Source of the DNA: Rhizobium leguminosarum
Lineage (GTDB): Bacteria; Pseudomonadota; Alphaproteobacteria; Rhizobiales; Rhizobiaceae
Reading direction: 5' to 3'
NCBI RefSeq assembly: GCF_001679785.1
Contig: NZ_CP016286.1
Coordinates: forward strand, 1,364,001 to 1,428,000
Length of the DNA stretch: 64,000 bases
Each line of letters starts with the position of its first letter. Positions within the stretch are counted from its first letter, which is position 1. A program made the position numbers and the translations under genes. Below are positions 46,175 to 55,920 of the stretch, piece after piece. The notes below the pieces were generated by a model. It did no database searches and was not told where the DNA came from. It saw only the letters and a list, made by a program, of their open reading frames with translations.

Positions 46175-46504
46175 TTAGTGGGCGAAGCTCATCTTGGGTT
46201 TGAACTGCCCTGACGGAGCCTGATCGAAAATCTGGTAGATCTGTGGGTTGCGAAGCGGCGTGCCGCTTTCGTCGTTCATCAGGTTCTGTTCGGAGACATA
46301 AGCGACATATTCGCTTTCGTCATTCTCGGCAAGCAGGTGATAGAAGGGCTGGTCCCTGCTCGGGCGCACCTCGGCCGGAATGGAATTCCACCATTCCTCC
46401 GTATTCGCGAACTCCGGATCAACGTCGAAAATGACGCCGCGAAACGGAAAAACCTTGTGCCGAACCACTTCGCCGATACTGAACTTTGCTACTCTTTCTT
46501 TCAT
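46175..46504 (-). CDS. hspQ: Heat shock protein HspQ (YccV)
   Basis: 109 residues from MKERVAKFSIGEVVRHKVFPF, with AAGGAAG before the ATG. The hemimethylated-DNA-binding/HspQ domain is shown by FRGVIFDVDPEFANTEEWW, then DQPFYHLLAENDESEYVAYV and SEQNLM. In enterobacteria HspQ is a heat-shock protein that enhances Lon protease action and affects DnaA stability. An 18-bp perfect palindrome lies 16 bases upstream of the start codon and may be an operator. The gene is a single leftward unit with its own terminator. Confidence 0.92.
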   Translation of the reverse strand: MKERVAKFSIGEVVRHKVFPFRGVIFDVDPEFANTEEWWNSIPAEVRPSRDQPFYHLLAENDESEYVAYVSEQNLMNDESGTPLRNPQIYQIFDQAPSGQFKPKMSFAH

Positions 46505-46520
46505 GGTACGACTTCCTTTC

Positions 46521-46538
46521 ATCACCAAATTTGGTGAT
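46521..46538. promoter_or_regulatory. 18-bp perfect palindrome upstream of hspQ
   Basis: ATCACCAAATTTGGTGAT is a perfect palindrome just ahead of the hspQ ribosome site. Its position suits an operator overlapping the transcript start. It does not resemble a CIRCE element. The binding protein is unknown. Confidence 0.5.
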
Positions 46539-46598
46539 TGGTGTCGCGCAAATCAAGATTTTTGCGCGAGTTCGTCACATGAACGTCATATCCTCCTT

Positions 46599-46699
46599 CT
46601 GCATAATTCCTCAAATCGGAACCGATTTAAGGACAAAATTATGCAGCACTCCAAGTTCTACAGCGTCCTTGCGCGTCTGAAAGACGCGCGGCGCTGTAG
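46599..46699 (+). repeat. Bipartite two-hairpin repeat, copy 3
   Basis: CTGCATAATTCCTCAAATCG opens a palindrome closed by AAATTATGCAG, then a linker CACTCCAAGTT, then a second hairpin from CTACAGCGTCCTTGCGCGTC to GCGCGGCGCTGTAG. It is the cleanest copy of the family seen at 25592 and 30115, and it lies between the end of glnA and the hspQ promoter. Confidence 0.88.
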
Positions 46700-46762
46700 T
46701 GGCGTCCATGACCTGGGAGGCGAAAGCCCCGGCGGGCCGGGACTTTCTGTGTTCGCGGCCGA

Positions 46763-48172
46763 TCAGGCCGAATAATACATGTCGTATTCGACCGGATGCG
46801 GCGTCATTTCGAAACGCATCACCTCAGCCATCTTCAGCTCGATGAAGGCATCGATCTGGTCGTCGTCGAAGACGCCGCCGGCGGTCAGGAACTTGCGGTC
46901 CTTGTCGAGGCTTTCGAGTGCTTCGCGCAACGAGCCGCAGACGGTCGGGATCTTCTTCAGTTCCTTCGGCGGCAGGTCGTAGAGATCCTTGTCCATGGCC
47001 TTGCCGGGATGGATCTTGTTCTTGATGCCATCGAGACCGGCCATCAGCATGGCAGCAAAGGCGAGATAGGGATTGGCGGTCGGATCCGGGAAGCGGACTT
47101 CGACGCGCTTGGCCTTCGGGTTGGAGCCGAACGGAATGCGGCAGGAAGCCGAGCGGTTGCGGGCCGAATAGGCAAGCAGCACGGGGGCTTCGTAACCCGG
47201 GACGAGACGCTTGTAGGAGTTCGTCGACGGGTTGGTGAAGGCGTTGATCGCCTTGGCATGCTTGATGATGCCGCCGATGTAGAACAGGCAGCTCTCCGAA
47301 AGGCCGGCATATTCGTCGCCGGCAAAGGTCGGCTTGCCGCCCTTCCAGATCGACTGGTGCACATGCATGCCCGAGCCGTTGTCGCCGAAGATCGGCTTCG
47401 GCATGAAGGTCGCCGTCTTGCCGTAGGCGTTGGCCACCTGGTGCACGACGTATTTGTAGATCTGCATCTTGTCGGCGTTGCGCACCAGCGTATCGAACTT
47501 GATGCCGAGTTCGTGCTGGGCGGCGGCGACTTCATGGTGATGCTTTTCGACGACGACGCCCATCTCGGAGAGCACCGTCAGCATTTCCGAACGCATGTCC
47601 TGGGCGCTGTCGACGGGAGGAACAGGGAAATAACCGCCCTTGACGCGCGGGCGATGGCCAAGGTTGCCGGTTTCGTAATCGGTATCGTCGTTCGATGGCA
47701 GTTCGGTCGAGTCGAGCTTGAAGCCGGTATTGTAGGGATCGGCCTTGTACTTGACGTCGTCGAAGACGAAGAATTCGGCTTCCGGACCGACGAAGACCGT
47801 ATCGCCGATGCCGGATGCCTTGAGGTAGGCTTCGGCCTTCTTGGCGGTGCCGCGCGGATCGCGGTTATAGGCCTCGCCGGAAACCGGATCGAGGATGTCG
47901 CAGACGATGACCATGGTCGACTGAGCGAAGAATGGGTCCATATGCACCGTTTCGGTATCGGGCATCAGCACCATGTCGGACTCATTGATGGCCTTCCAGC
48001 CACCGATCGAGGAGCCGTCGAACATCACGCCGTCAACGAACATGTCTTCATCGACGCAGACCACGTCCATCGTCACATGCTGCAGCTTGCCCTTTGGGTC
48101 GGTGAAACGCAGATCGACGAACTTTACGTCGTTCTCCTTGATCTGCTTCAGAATTTCGCTTGCGGTCGCCAT
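46763..48172 (-). CDS. glnA: Glutamine synthetase type I
   Basis: 469 residues, the standard length of GSI. It has the N-terminal beta-grasp ([18 protein letters not shown]), the active-site regions DGSSIGGW and [10 protein letters not shown], and the ATP-binding [18 protein letters not shown]. The adenylylation site is Tyr398 ([12 protein letters not shown]), so activity should be switched off by GlnE modification. It assimilates ammonium into glutamine. It lies 78 bases after glnB and is expected to share its sigma-54 promoter under NtrC control. Its end is followed by a bipartite repeat. Confidence 0.98.
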   Translation of the reverse strand: MATASEILKQIKENDVKFVDLRFTDPKGKLQHVTMDVVCVDEDMFVDGVMFDGSSIGGWKAINESDMVLMPDTETVHMDPFFAQSTMVIVCDILDPVSGEAYNRDPRGTAKKAEAYLKASGIGDTVFVGPEAEFFVFDDVKYKADPYNTGFKLDSTELPSNDDTDYETGNLGHRPRVKGGYFPVPPVDSAQDMRSEMLTVLSEMGVVVEKHHHEVAAAQHELGIKFDTLVRNADKMQIYKYVVHQVANAYGKTATFMPKPIFGDNGSGMHVHQSIWKGGKPTFAGDEYAGLSESCLFYIGGIIKHAKAINAFTNPSTNSYKRLVPGYEAPVLLAYSARNRSASCRIPFGSNPKAKRVEVRFPDPTANPYLAFAAMLMAGLDGIKNKIHPGKAMDKDLYDLPPKELKKIPTVCGSLREALESLDKDRKFLTAGGVFDDDQIDAFIELKMAEVMRFEMTPHPVEYDMYYSA

Positions 48173-48250
48173 TAATGAGTTTCCTCCGATTTGCGATGAC
48201 GGTGTAGGTCGGCGATGACGGTAACGGACTTTGCGCGATTGGCAAAGTGG

Positions 48251-48751
<501 letters not shown>

Positions 48752-48813
48752 TCAGATGGAAAAACATTGTCTCCCGATCAAAATCCCATCGGAAACGGAA
48801 AAACTCATGTATT

Positions 48814-48866
48814 TTCGCAACTGCGAATACACGTCACGCTGAGGTGAAAATATAGGCAATTGCCTA
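48814..48866. promoter_or_regulatory. Two palindromes in the glnB-nnr divergent region
   Basis: The gap from 48590 to 48929 holds no gene. Besides the sigma-54 promoter it contains TTCGCA-AC-TGCGAA (48814-48827) and the perfect TAGGCAATTGCCTA (48853-48866), the latter 63 bases before the NAD(P)HX repair gene. Either could bind a regulator of that gene or an activator of glnB. They do not match the usual NtrC half-sites well. Confidence 0.35.
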
Positions 48867-48929
48867 AATAGAGTCCTTCTCTTTGGTATTTCAGGCGGTT
48901 GTTTTTTAGGCGTTTTTTGATTGAATAGG

Positions 48930-50405
48930 ATGATGACCAAACATCCGTCCGACCTTCTTCTCACGCCTGCCGAAATGGCCGCCGTCGACGCGGCCGCTGC
49001 CGCATCCGGCATCGACTCCTTCGGCTTGATGGAGAGGGCAGGTGCCGCGGTCGCGGCCGCTGCTCTGCGCCTTCATCCCGGAGCTTTACGTTTCGTCGCA
49101 CTCTGCGGGCCCGGCAACAATGGCGGCGACGCCTATGTCGCAGCCCGCCATCTGCAGCAGAGCGGGGCGAGGGTGGCGCTCTTCCACCTTGGCGATCCCT
49201 CCAGGCTGAAGGGCGATGCCGCCCGCGCCCGCATCGGCTGCGCATTGGAGGGACAGGAACTCGGCCTCTATCGGCCGGAAACCGGCGACGTCTTCATCGA
49301 TGGCCTGTTCGGGGCGGGGCTTGGCCGCGCGGTGTCGGCCGATGTGCGCGCGCTGATCCGCCGCGTCACCGAGGCCGCTATTCCCGTGCTCGCCATTGAT
49401 CTGCCCTCCGGCCTTGATGGTCGCACCGGCAAGGTGCTGGGTACTGCTTTCCGGGCCTGCAACACCATCACCTTCATGACCCGCAAGCCCGGCCATCTGC
49501 TGATGCCGGGCAGGGAGCTTTGCGGTGAATTGGAGGTCTTCGACATTGGTATCCCCGCCCGCATCGTCAGGGCTGAAGCAGGCGGCGTCATCGCCGAGAA
49601 CACGCCGGATGCCTGGAAGAGTGCGCTGCCGGCCGAGCATCTGGAAACCCATAAATACAAGCGCGGTCATCTGGTCGTCTTCTCAGGTGAGGCCGACAAG
49701 ACGGGTGCGGCGCGCATATCGGCAATCTCTGGCCTGAAGGCCGGCGCCGGCCTGGTGACGATCGCCGCCCCCCGCGCGGCGATGGCCGCCAATGCCGCGC
49801 ATCTGACCGCCGTCATGCTGCATGCCATCGACGATGAGGCCGATCTCGGCGACTGGCTCTCCGACAAGCGGCTGCAGACCTTCGTCCTCGGCCCCGGTTT
49901 CGGCATCGGCGCCAGGGCGCGTAGCTTCGTCTCGGCCCTTGCCGATCGTCATCTGGTGCTCGATGCCGACGGCATCTCCTCGTTTAAGGATGATCCGCAA
50001 CAGCTGTTTGATCTTTTCCGGGGTGAGCCGCGTCTGGTGCTGACGCCGCACGAGGGAGAATTTGCGCGGCTCTTTCCCGATATCGGCGGCGACGACGCGC
50101 TCGGCAAGGTGGACAAGGCTGTGGCCGCCGCCCGCCGCGCCAATGCCGCGATCATTTACAAAGGAGCCGATACCGTCATTGCTGCGCCTGATGGACGTGC
50201 GCTGATCAATACCAACGCTCCCGTCTGGCTCGCCACCGCCGGTTCCGGCGACGTGCTTGCCGGCATCATCGGCGGCTTGCTCGCCCAGGGCCTGCCGGCC
50301 TTCGAGGCCGCGGCTGCCGGCGTCTGGCTGCATGGCGAGGCCGGCCAACGCGCCGGCAAGGGGCTGACGGCGGAGGAGCTTGCCGCCGAGGTATTGCCGC
50401 TTTAG
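48930..50405 (+). CDS. nnr: Bifunctional NAD(P)H-hydrate epimerase/dehydratase
   Basis: 491 residues with both YjeF domains. The N-terminal epimerase has FGLMERAGAAVAAAALRL, then CGPGNNGGDAYVAARHL and FIDGLFGAGLGR. The C-terminal ADP/ATP-dependent dehydratase has FVLGPGFGIGARA, VLDADGISS, LTPHEGEFARLF and GSGDVLAGIIGGLLAQG. The enzyme repairs hydrated NADH and NADPH. Two consecutive ATG codons exist; the first is used, and an upstream TTG is also possible, so the start is uncertain by a few residues. It stands alone, divergent from glnBA. Confidence 0.94.
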   Translation: MMTKHPSDLLLTPAEMAAVDAAAAASGIDSFGLMERAGAAVAAAALRLHPGALRFVALCGPGNNGGDAYVAARHLQQSGARVALFHLGDPSRLKGDAARARIGCALEGQELGLYRPETGDVFIDGLFGAGLGRAVSADVRALIRRVTEAAIPVLAIDLPSGLDGRTGKVLGTAFRACNTITFMTRKPGHLLMPGRELCGELEVFDIGIPARIVRAEAGGVIAENTPDAWKSALPAEHLETHKYKRGHLVVFSGEADKTGAARISAISGLKAGAGLVTIAAPRAAMAANAAHLTAVMLHAIDDEADLGDWLSDKRLQTFVLGPGFGIGARARSFVSALADRHLVLDADGISSFKDDPQQLFDLFRGEPRLVLTPHEGEFARLFPDIGGDDALGKVDKAVAAARRANAAIIYKGADTVIAAPDGRALINTNAPVWLATAGSGDVLAGIIGGLLAQGLPAFEAAAAGVWLHGEAGQRAGKGLTAEELAAEVLPL

Positions 50406-50603
50406 CGCTGCCGCATCCTCTTGCACCTCGAACGCAGAAGCAATCCGCACCGTCGGTCTGGCCGTAGCGCGGGCCGCGTTGTTTTACCATTGTAAATGCG
50501 GCCGATGTGTCAGTTGAGTGACGGTTTTATTTCGAATTTTTAGAGCGACATCGATCAGCCAAAGAATGTCCTTCGCCGAGAATCAGCAACCCGCAAAACT
50601 AAA

Positions 50604-50621
50604 CTGTCATTAAAATGTTAA
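50604..50621 (+). promoter_or_regulatory. Candidate Pho box upstream of the pstS-like gene
   Basis: CTGTCAT-TAAA-ATGTTAA fits the 7-4-7 layout of a PhoB binding site. The first repeat matches the consensus CTGTCAT fully and the second in 4 of 7 positions. It is about 130 bases upstream of the pstS-like start, in an AT-rich part of a 347-base gap (50406-50752) that has no gene. The identity of the downstream genes supports the call. Confidence 0.6.
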
Positions 50622-50752
50622 TGAATGGAAATACTTAGTGGTGGCAGGAATTCCTGTCGGCTGGACCACGGGTTCATACGGCTGGTCCCTGAGTTGATCT
50701 GGTTTGAATTCTGATCGAAGTGCGCAGTCAACGGTTGCGAGGGGAAGCGCCG

Positions 50753-51844
50753 ATGGAACGTTTTTTTCGGCAAGTCCACAGAGTGACGACCGCCGCCGCC
50801 GGCTTTGGCGGACTTGCGGCAGTTGTCGGTTCGCTCTTCATCGCTCCTGCAGCCATGGCCGAGCCCATTCGCGGCGCCGGCTCCACATTCGCGGCACCCA
50901 TCATCGCGAAGTGGGCCGAAATCTACGAGAAGGCGCGGATGGATGACGGCGACTTCAGCTCACCCGATTGGACGGTAGATTACGAGCTCGTCGGTTCGCT
51001 GGCAGGTCTGATGCGCCTTGATCAGCCGGAGCTGGATTTCGCTGCAACCGATGTGCCTGTCTCCCACGACGAGCTTTTGAAGCATGGCCGCCAGCAGTTT
51101 CCGATCGTGCTCGGCAGCGTGGCGATTGCCGTCAATCTTGACGGTATCGACAAGGGCCGCATCAACCTGACTGGCCCGCTGCTTGCGAATATCTATCTCG
51201 GCAAGATCCAGTCGTGGGCTGACCCTGCCATCAAGGCGATCAACCCGGAGATCAGCCTTCCCGATCAGAAAATCAGCCCGGTTACGCGCAAGGACGGATC
51301 AGGCACCACCTTCATGTTCACCGAATTCCTGTCCTCGGCAAGCCCGGAATGGAAGGCGGCACATGGAGCGGATACGCTGATCGCCTGGCCTGTGGGGACG
51401 AGTGTCGAGGGAACCGGGGATCTCATTCGCGCGGTGCAGGCAACCAAGGGGGCGATCGCCTATGCCGATTTTGGCCAGGTCGAGCGTGCAAACCTGCCCT
51501 ATGCGGCCGTTCGAAACAAATCGGGCCAGTTCGTAAAACCGGGACCGGACGGCGTGCGGGCCGCCGCCGGCACCGTCTCATGGGATGAAGCGAAAGATTT
51601 TTCGGTGTCGCTCACGGATCAACCGGGAGAGGCGGTCTATCCGATCAGCGGGGCGACATTTGCCGTCGTTCCCATGAAGGGACAGGCGCCCAATCGCTAT
51701 CGCCGCGTGCATGATTTTTTCCGTCTGGCCTTCGAGACAGGCAGTAAGGATGCCGAAGCGCTGGGCTACGTGCCTTTGCCGCCGCAGCTCGTCAGTCAGA
51801 TCGTCAAATACTGGCTGAAGCATGATGCGTCCGCGAGCCAGTAA
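50753..51844 (+). CDS. PstS-like phosphate-binding protein
   Basis: 363 residues from MERFFRQVHRVTTAAAG, with GAGGGGAAG upstream. The signal peptide ends SLFIAPAAMA. The phosphate-binding motifs are AGSTFAAPIIAKW at the start of the mature protein, DFAATDVPVS and KDGSGTTFMFTEFL. PstS normally delivers phosphate to PstCAB, but those genes are not here. The next gene, 113 bases downstream in the same direction, encodes a sodium/phosphate cotransporter. A free-standing PstS copy with a candidate Pho box suggests a phosphate-starvation unit. It could also act in sensing rather than transport. Confidence 0.88.
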   Translation: MERFFRQVHRVTTAAAGFGGLAAVVGSLFIAPAAMAEPIRGAGSTFAAPIIAKWAEIYEKARMDDGDFSSPDWTVDYELVGSLAGLMRLDQPELDFAATDVPVSHDELLKHGRQQFPIVLGSVAIAVNLDGIDKGRINLTGPLLANIYLGKIQSWADPAIKAINPEISLPDQKISPVTRKDGSGTTFMFTEFLSSASPEWKAAHGADTLIAWPVGTSVEGTGDLIRAVQATKGAIAYADFGQVERANLPYAAVRNKSGQFVKPGPDGVRAAAGTVSWDEAKDFSVSLTDQPGEAVYPISGATFAVVPMKGQAPNRYRRVHDFFRLAFETGSKDAEALGYVPLPPQLVSQIVKYWLKHDASASQ

Positions 51845-51957
51845 TTCGTTCGCGCGCATGATACGCGGTCGGGACACCCCGACCATATGAAATCGGGCAT
51901 GTGAGACGCGGGGGCGTCGTTGAAGCGCGCCATTTTGGCGCTAAGGGGGTAAGGCTA

Positions 51958-53691
51958 GTGAACATCGACATTTTCAAGGATATTCTTGTGCCTGTGATCG
52001 GCGGGCTGGGGATATTCATGCTCGGTCTGGAGTTCATGTCGAATGGCATCCAGGCACTCTCCGTCAACAAGATGCGCGCATTTCTCGCGAGAGCTGCAGG
52101 CACGCCGATCAAGGGCGTCATCGCGGGAACGCTCATCACCGGGGTCATCCAGTCATCGACGGCAATGACGGTCATGGTCGTCGGCCTCGTCAATGCCGGC
52201 GTTGTCGGGTTGCGTCCGGCGATCAGCGTCATCATGGGCGCCAATATCGGAACGACGCTCGGAAATGGCTTGATCGCCTTGCCGCTCGGTCCACTTGGCC
52301 TGATCTTTGCGGGTGTTTTTTCGCTGGTTTACTGCTTTGCTAAGAGCGAGCGCGTCCGCAACGTCGCGCTTGCCTGCATGGGTTTCGCGCTGATTTTCTA
52401 CGGTCTCAATCTGATGACCGGCGGCCTTCGGCCGCTGCGCAACATACCGGAGGTCATGGACGTTCTGTCGACGTTGACCGCCGACTCCTATTACAACCTG
52501 ATCAAATGCGTACTGATCGCCGCCGGCGTCACTGCGATGATCCACTCCTCGTCGGCGACGATTGGTATCGTCATGGGGCTCGGCGCGGCCGGTGTCCTTG
52601 ACTGGACGACGGCGGTTGCCTTCTCGCTGGGTGCGGATCTCGGAACCACGATCACCTCCTGGATTGCCTCGATCAACCTGTCGAAGAACGCCAAACGCGC
52701 TGCCTATGCCCATATGTCCTTCAACATTATCGGCGTTTGTATCACCGTGCCCTTGTTCTTCGTCTCGATCGACGTTCTGGCATGGGCGATGCAATGGTTC
52801 GGCGGCGATCCCGGCGTTCCGGTCGTCATCGAGGGCAAGGAGACATTTCCGCTGGTCCCGGTCGCTGTCGGTCTCTATTCGACCTTCTTCAACGTCTTCA
52901 ATACGGCGCTGCTGTTTCCTTTCGTCAGCGTGTTCGAACGTGTCTTGTCGCGTATTGGCCGCACCGATGCGGAGGATGTGGAAGATTATTCGACGCCGAA
53001 ATTCCTCGACCGCAGGCTCACAAGCGATTTCGCGCGGGCGGTTCCGGCCGTCCAGCAGGAGACCGCGCGGCATCTGCAGGCCGGCGCGATGTTCCTGGAT
53101 ATTGCCCGGTCTGCCAAGTCGGCGCCATCCGATCCTGGCGAACATTATCTCGCCACCGATATCCTCAGCCGCGACATTCGCGACTACACCGCCTCGCTGA
53201 TGAAGGAGGATCTTCCTTACGAGCAACTCGATCTGGTTGCCAGCCTGATCGAGGAGGCCGATTTCACCGCTGCATTGACGGAATCGATGCATCAGGTCGC
53301 CCGTCGCGTGAAGCGTGAAAAATTCAGCGAGCCCGCGTTGGCGATCGTCAACCAGGCATTGAGCAAGCTCGATGCCTCTTTGCAGGAAATCATGCCCGAC
53401 TACGGCGTGGTTCGTCCCTCCATGCCGGCCGGCCATGTCAGCCTTCCCACCGTCACCGAACTTCGGGCTCAGACACTGGCGCTTGGCCCGAATGCCGGCG
53501 CGGCTGAACGCGGCACGATCCTGGCGCTTCTCGGCTCCGTCGAGCGCGCGGAGATTTTGATCCGCCGCATCGACGAGGAGCGCAAATCCGTGAACCGGCA
53601 GAGCGTTCTGTCGCGGGCCTCTCAGAAACGGGAACGGCAGGTCCGTCCTCCGCTGGACGAGGGTGGGTTGAGCCCGATGCCGGCTGAATAA
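51958..53691 (+). CDS. Na/Pi cotransporter family protein
   Basis: 577 residues from a GTG (NIDIFKDILVPVIGGLGIFML) with GGGGGTAAGG upstream. The two inverted repeats of the NptA/YjbB-type cotransporter are visible, with the signatures GVIQSSTAMTVMVVGLVNAG and MIHSSSATIGIVMGLGAAG. About nine membrane helices occupy residues 1-340. The last 230 residues form a soluble PhoU-like helical region (DILSRDIRDYTASLMKEDLP, LVASLIEEADFTAALTESMH), as in bacterial fused forms. It should move phosphate with sodium or export it. It likely shares control with the PstS-like gene. Confidence 0.88.
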   Translation: MNIDIFKDILVPVIGGLGIFMLGLEFMSNGIQALSVNKMRAFLARAAGTPIKGVIAGTLITGVIQSSTAMTVMVVGLVNAGVVGLRPAISVIMGANIGTTLGNGLIALPLGPLGLIFAGVFSLVYCFAKSERVRNVALACMGFALIFYGLNLMTGGLRPLRNIPEVMDVLSTLTADSYYNLIKCVLIAAGVTAMIHSSSATIGIVMGLGAAGVLDWTTAVAFSLGADLGTTITSWIASINLSKNAKRAAYAHMSFNIIGVCITVPLFFVSIDVLAWAMQWFGGDPGVPVVIEGKETFPLVPVAVGLYSTFFNVFNTALLFPFVSVFERVLSRIGRTDAEDVEDYSTPKFLDRRLTSDFARAVPAVQQETARHLQAGAMFLDIARSAKSAPSDPGEHYLATDILSRDIRDYTASLMKEDLPYEQLDLVASLIEEADFTAALTESMHQVARRVKREKFSEPALAIVNQALSKLDASLQEIMPDYGVVRPSMPAGHVSLPTVTELRAQTLALGPNAGAAERGTILALLGSVERAEILIRRIDEERKSVNRQSVLSRASQKRERQVRPPLDEGGLSPMPAE

Positions 53692-53806
53692 CGGCCATTG
53701 TCGTTACGATCTGTGCGTGGCATCTTCCCGGCGGAGGATGCCACGTCTCGTTGGATGACGGGCTTTCCGTTTGCTGTGTAAGTCTGTCTTCCCGACGGAG
53801 GCTCGA

Positions 53807-54826
53807 ATGAGTGTTGGCCTGATCGCCCTTCTTGATGATATCGCGGCATTGGCCAAAGTGGCTGCGGCGTCGCTCGACGACATTGCCGGCCAGGCGGCCA
53901 AGGCGGGCGCGAAAGCGGCTGGTGTCGTCATTGACGATGCGGCGGTCACGCCGCGTTACGTCACCGGATTTTCGGCAGCGCGCGAACTGCCGATCATCGG
54001 CAGGATCGCGCTCGGCTCGCTGAAGAACAAGCTGCTGATCCTGCTTCCCGCAGCGCTTATCCTGAGTCTTGTCGCCCCGCAGGCGATCACGCCGCTGCTG
54101 ATGATCGGCGGGCTTTACCTCTGCTACGAAGGCGTGGAAAAAGTCTACGGGCTGGTGCTGCCGCATGCGGCCCACGCCCATGAATCGGCACTCGAGGCGA
54201 CGAGCCTCGATGCCAAATCGATAGAAGACGAGAAGGTTGCCGGCGCAATCAAGACGGATTTTATCCTGTCGGCGGAAATCATGGCGATTACGCTCGCCGC
54301 GGTGCCGTCAGGCGGCATGTTCACCCAGGCCCTCATCCTCGCCGTCGTGGGACTGGGCATCACGGTCTTGGTCTATGGCGGCGTGGCGCTTATCGTCAAG
54401 GCCGATGATCTCGGTCTGATGCTGGCGCGTGTGCGCACGGCATCTCCGATCGGCGCCGTCTTGCGTTCGATCGGAAAGGGGCTTGTCACAGGCATGCCTT
54501 ATTTTCTGAAACTGCTCGGCATCGTTGGCACAGCCGCCATGATCTGGGTCGGCGGCGGCATCATCGTTCATGGCCTCGAATCCTATGGCCTCGGCGGCCT
54601 TGCACATCTGATCCATGATGCCGGGGAGGCGACCGCGCATGCCATTCCCGCTCTGGCATCCGTGCTCAGCTGGATCGTCGAGGCCGCAGGAGCGGGCATC
54701 GTCGGTATCGTCGCCGGCTTGATCGCAATTCCGGTCGCCGGCTACGCCGTCTCGCCGATATGGCGGTACCTCAAATCGCTCCTGCCGCGCCGCCGGAAAG
54801 AGGCGCTGGCGGACGGGAAGAAATGA
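53807..54826 (+). CDS. DUF808 family membrane protein (YedI-like)
   Basis: 339 residues with GGAGG before the ATG. The start MSVGLIALLDDIAALAKVAAASLDDIAGQA is the hallmark of DUF808. It is followed by VTPRYVTGFSAARELPIIGR and six or so membrane helices, with EDEKVAGAIKTDFILSAEIMAI in the middle. The function is unknown, and it is not essential in enterobacteria. It is 115 bases after the Na/Pi gene in the same direction, but a shared transcript is uncertain. It is convergent with corA, with a gap of 27 bases. Confidence 0.9.
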   Translation: MSVGLIALLDDIAALAKVAAASLDDIAGQAAKAGAKAAGVVIDDAAVTPRYVTGFSAARELPIIGRIALGSLKNKLLILLPAALILSLVAPQAITPLLMIGGLYLCYEGVEKVYGLVLPHAAHAHESALEATSLDAKSIEDEKVAGAIKTDFILSAEIMAITLAAVPSGGMFTQALILAVVGLGITVLVYGGVALIVKADDLGLMLARVRTASPIGAVLRSIGKGLVTGMPYFLKLLGIVGTAAMIWVGGGIIVHGLESYGLGGLAHLIHDAGEATAHAIPALASVLSWIVEAAGAGIVGIVAGLIAIPVAGYAVSPIWRYLKSLLPRRRKEALADGKK

Positions 54827-54853
54827 AACCAGAATCTATCGGCGAGCAAGGCG

Positions 54854-55819
54854 TCATATCCAGCGGGCGCGCTTGAAACGGATGAAAAGCGCGATGCACA
54901 TGACGGCGATGACTGCCAGGACGATAAAATAACCGTAGCTGGTTTTCAACTCGGGCATATTGTCGAAATTCATGCCGTAGATGCCGGCGATTGCCGTTGG
55001 AACGGCGAGAATAGCAGCCCAGGCCGCCAGCTGCCGGGTGATCGTGCCCTGTCTTTGCTGTTCAAGCAGATTGCTCGCTTCGAAAACCGATGTGATCACG
55101 TCGCGCAAGCTTGCAACCATCGTCTCGACACGGTGCATGTGCTGAAGCGCATCGCGGAAATAGGGCTTCGCTTCCCTGTCGAGCGACGGCAGGTCGAGAT
55201 GGTAGAGCTTTCCGCAAAGGTCGAGCATCGCGTCCAGCACCCGCTGAAATAGAATGACTTCCCGGCGCAACTTGAAAATGCGGGCGATCTGGCTGCGGTC
55301 GAGAAACGCGTCGAGCATTTTTCGTTCCATGTCGAAAACGGAATCCTCGATCGTGCGCACGATGGGAAGATAGCCGTCGATGATGAAATCGAGAATGGCA
55401 TGCAGAATATAATCGGTGCCGTGGCACAGCGTCTTCGGCGAAGTCTCCAGCCGGCCGCGCAGCTCTCCGTGCCCGCGCTCGGAACCATTCCGCACGGTGA
55501 TGATATAGCGCTTGCCGACGAAAATTGCGGTTTCCCCGTAGGTGATATGGTCTCCCTCGAGCTGCGCCGTCTTTGCGATGACGAACAGCTGGTTGTCATA
55601 AACGCTGAGCTTCGGCATCTGCAGGGAACTGAGCGCATCGGCGATCGAGAGTTCGTGAAGGCCAAAACGGCTTTGCAGCAGCAGGAGTTCGTCCCGGCTG
55701 GGCTTGTGCAGGCCGATCCAGATGAATTCGTTATCCGTCGCCGGAATGGAGGCAGCCTCGAAAGGGACAGCCTCGACCCGGCGTCCGTCGCGATAGAGAT
55801 AGGATGCGGCAACGCTCAT
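54854..55819 (-). CDS. CorA-family magnesium/divalent cation transporter
   Basis: 321 residues with the large soluble N-terminal domain and two C-terminal membrane helices. The signature GMN is at 282-284 (AGIYGMNFDNMPE), right after the first helix (LAAWAAILAVPTAIA). It forms a pentameric channel in the inner membrane. The loop after GMN (FDNMPELKTSYGY) is consistent with CorA or ZntB, so magnesium is likely but zinc cannot be excluded. CGGAG precedes the ATG. It is a single leftward gene. Confidence 0.92.
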   Translation of the reverse strand: MSVAASYLYRDGRRVEAVPFEAASIPATDNEFIWIGLHKPSRDELLLLQSRFGLHELSIADALSSLQMPKLSVYDNQLFVIAKTAQLEGDHITYGETAIFVGKRYIITVRNGSERGHGELRGRLETSPKTLCHGTDYILHAILDFIIDGYLPIVRTIEDSVFDMERKMLDAFLDRSQIARIFKLRREVILFQRVLDAMLDLCGKLYHLDLPSLDREAKPYFRDALQHMHRVETMVASLRDVITSVFEASNLLEQQRQGTITRQLAAWAAILAVPTAIAGIYGMNFDNMPELKTSYGYFIVLAVIAVMCIALFIRFKRARWI

Positions 55820-55920
55820 GCGGGCTCCGGGGTTACCACGCTCATGATGCCCTCATGCAATGCGTGTCTGACGATGTGATACCCACAAGGTCACGATCCT
55901 TTTGTGACTATCGACCCCGC

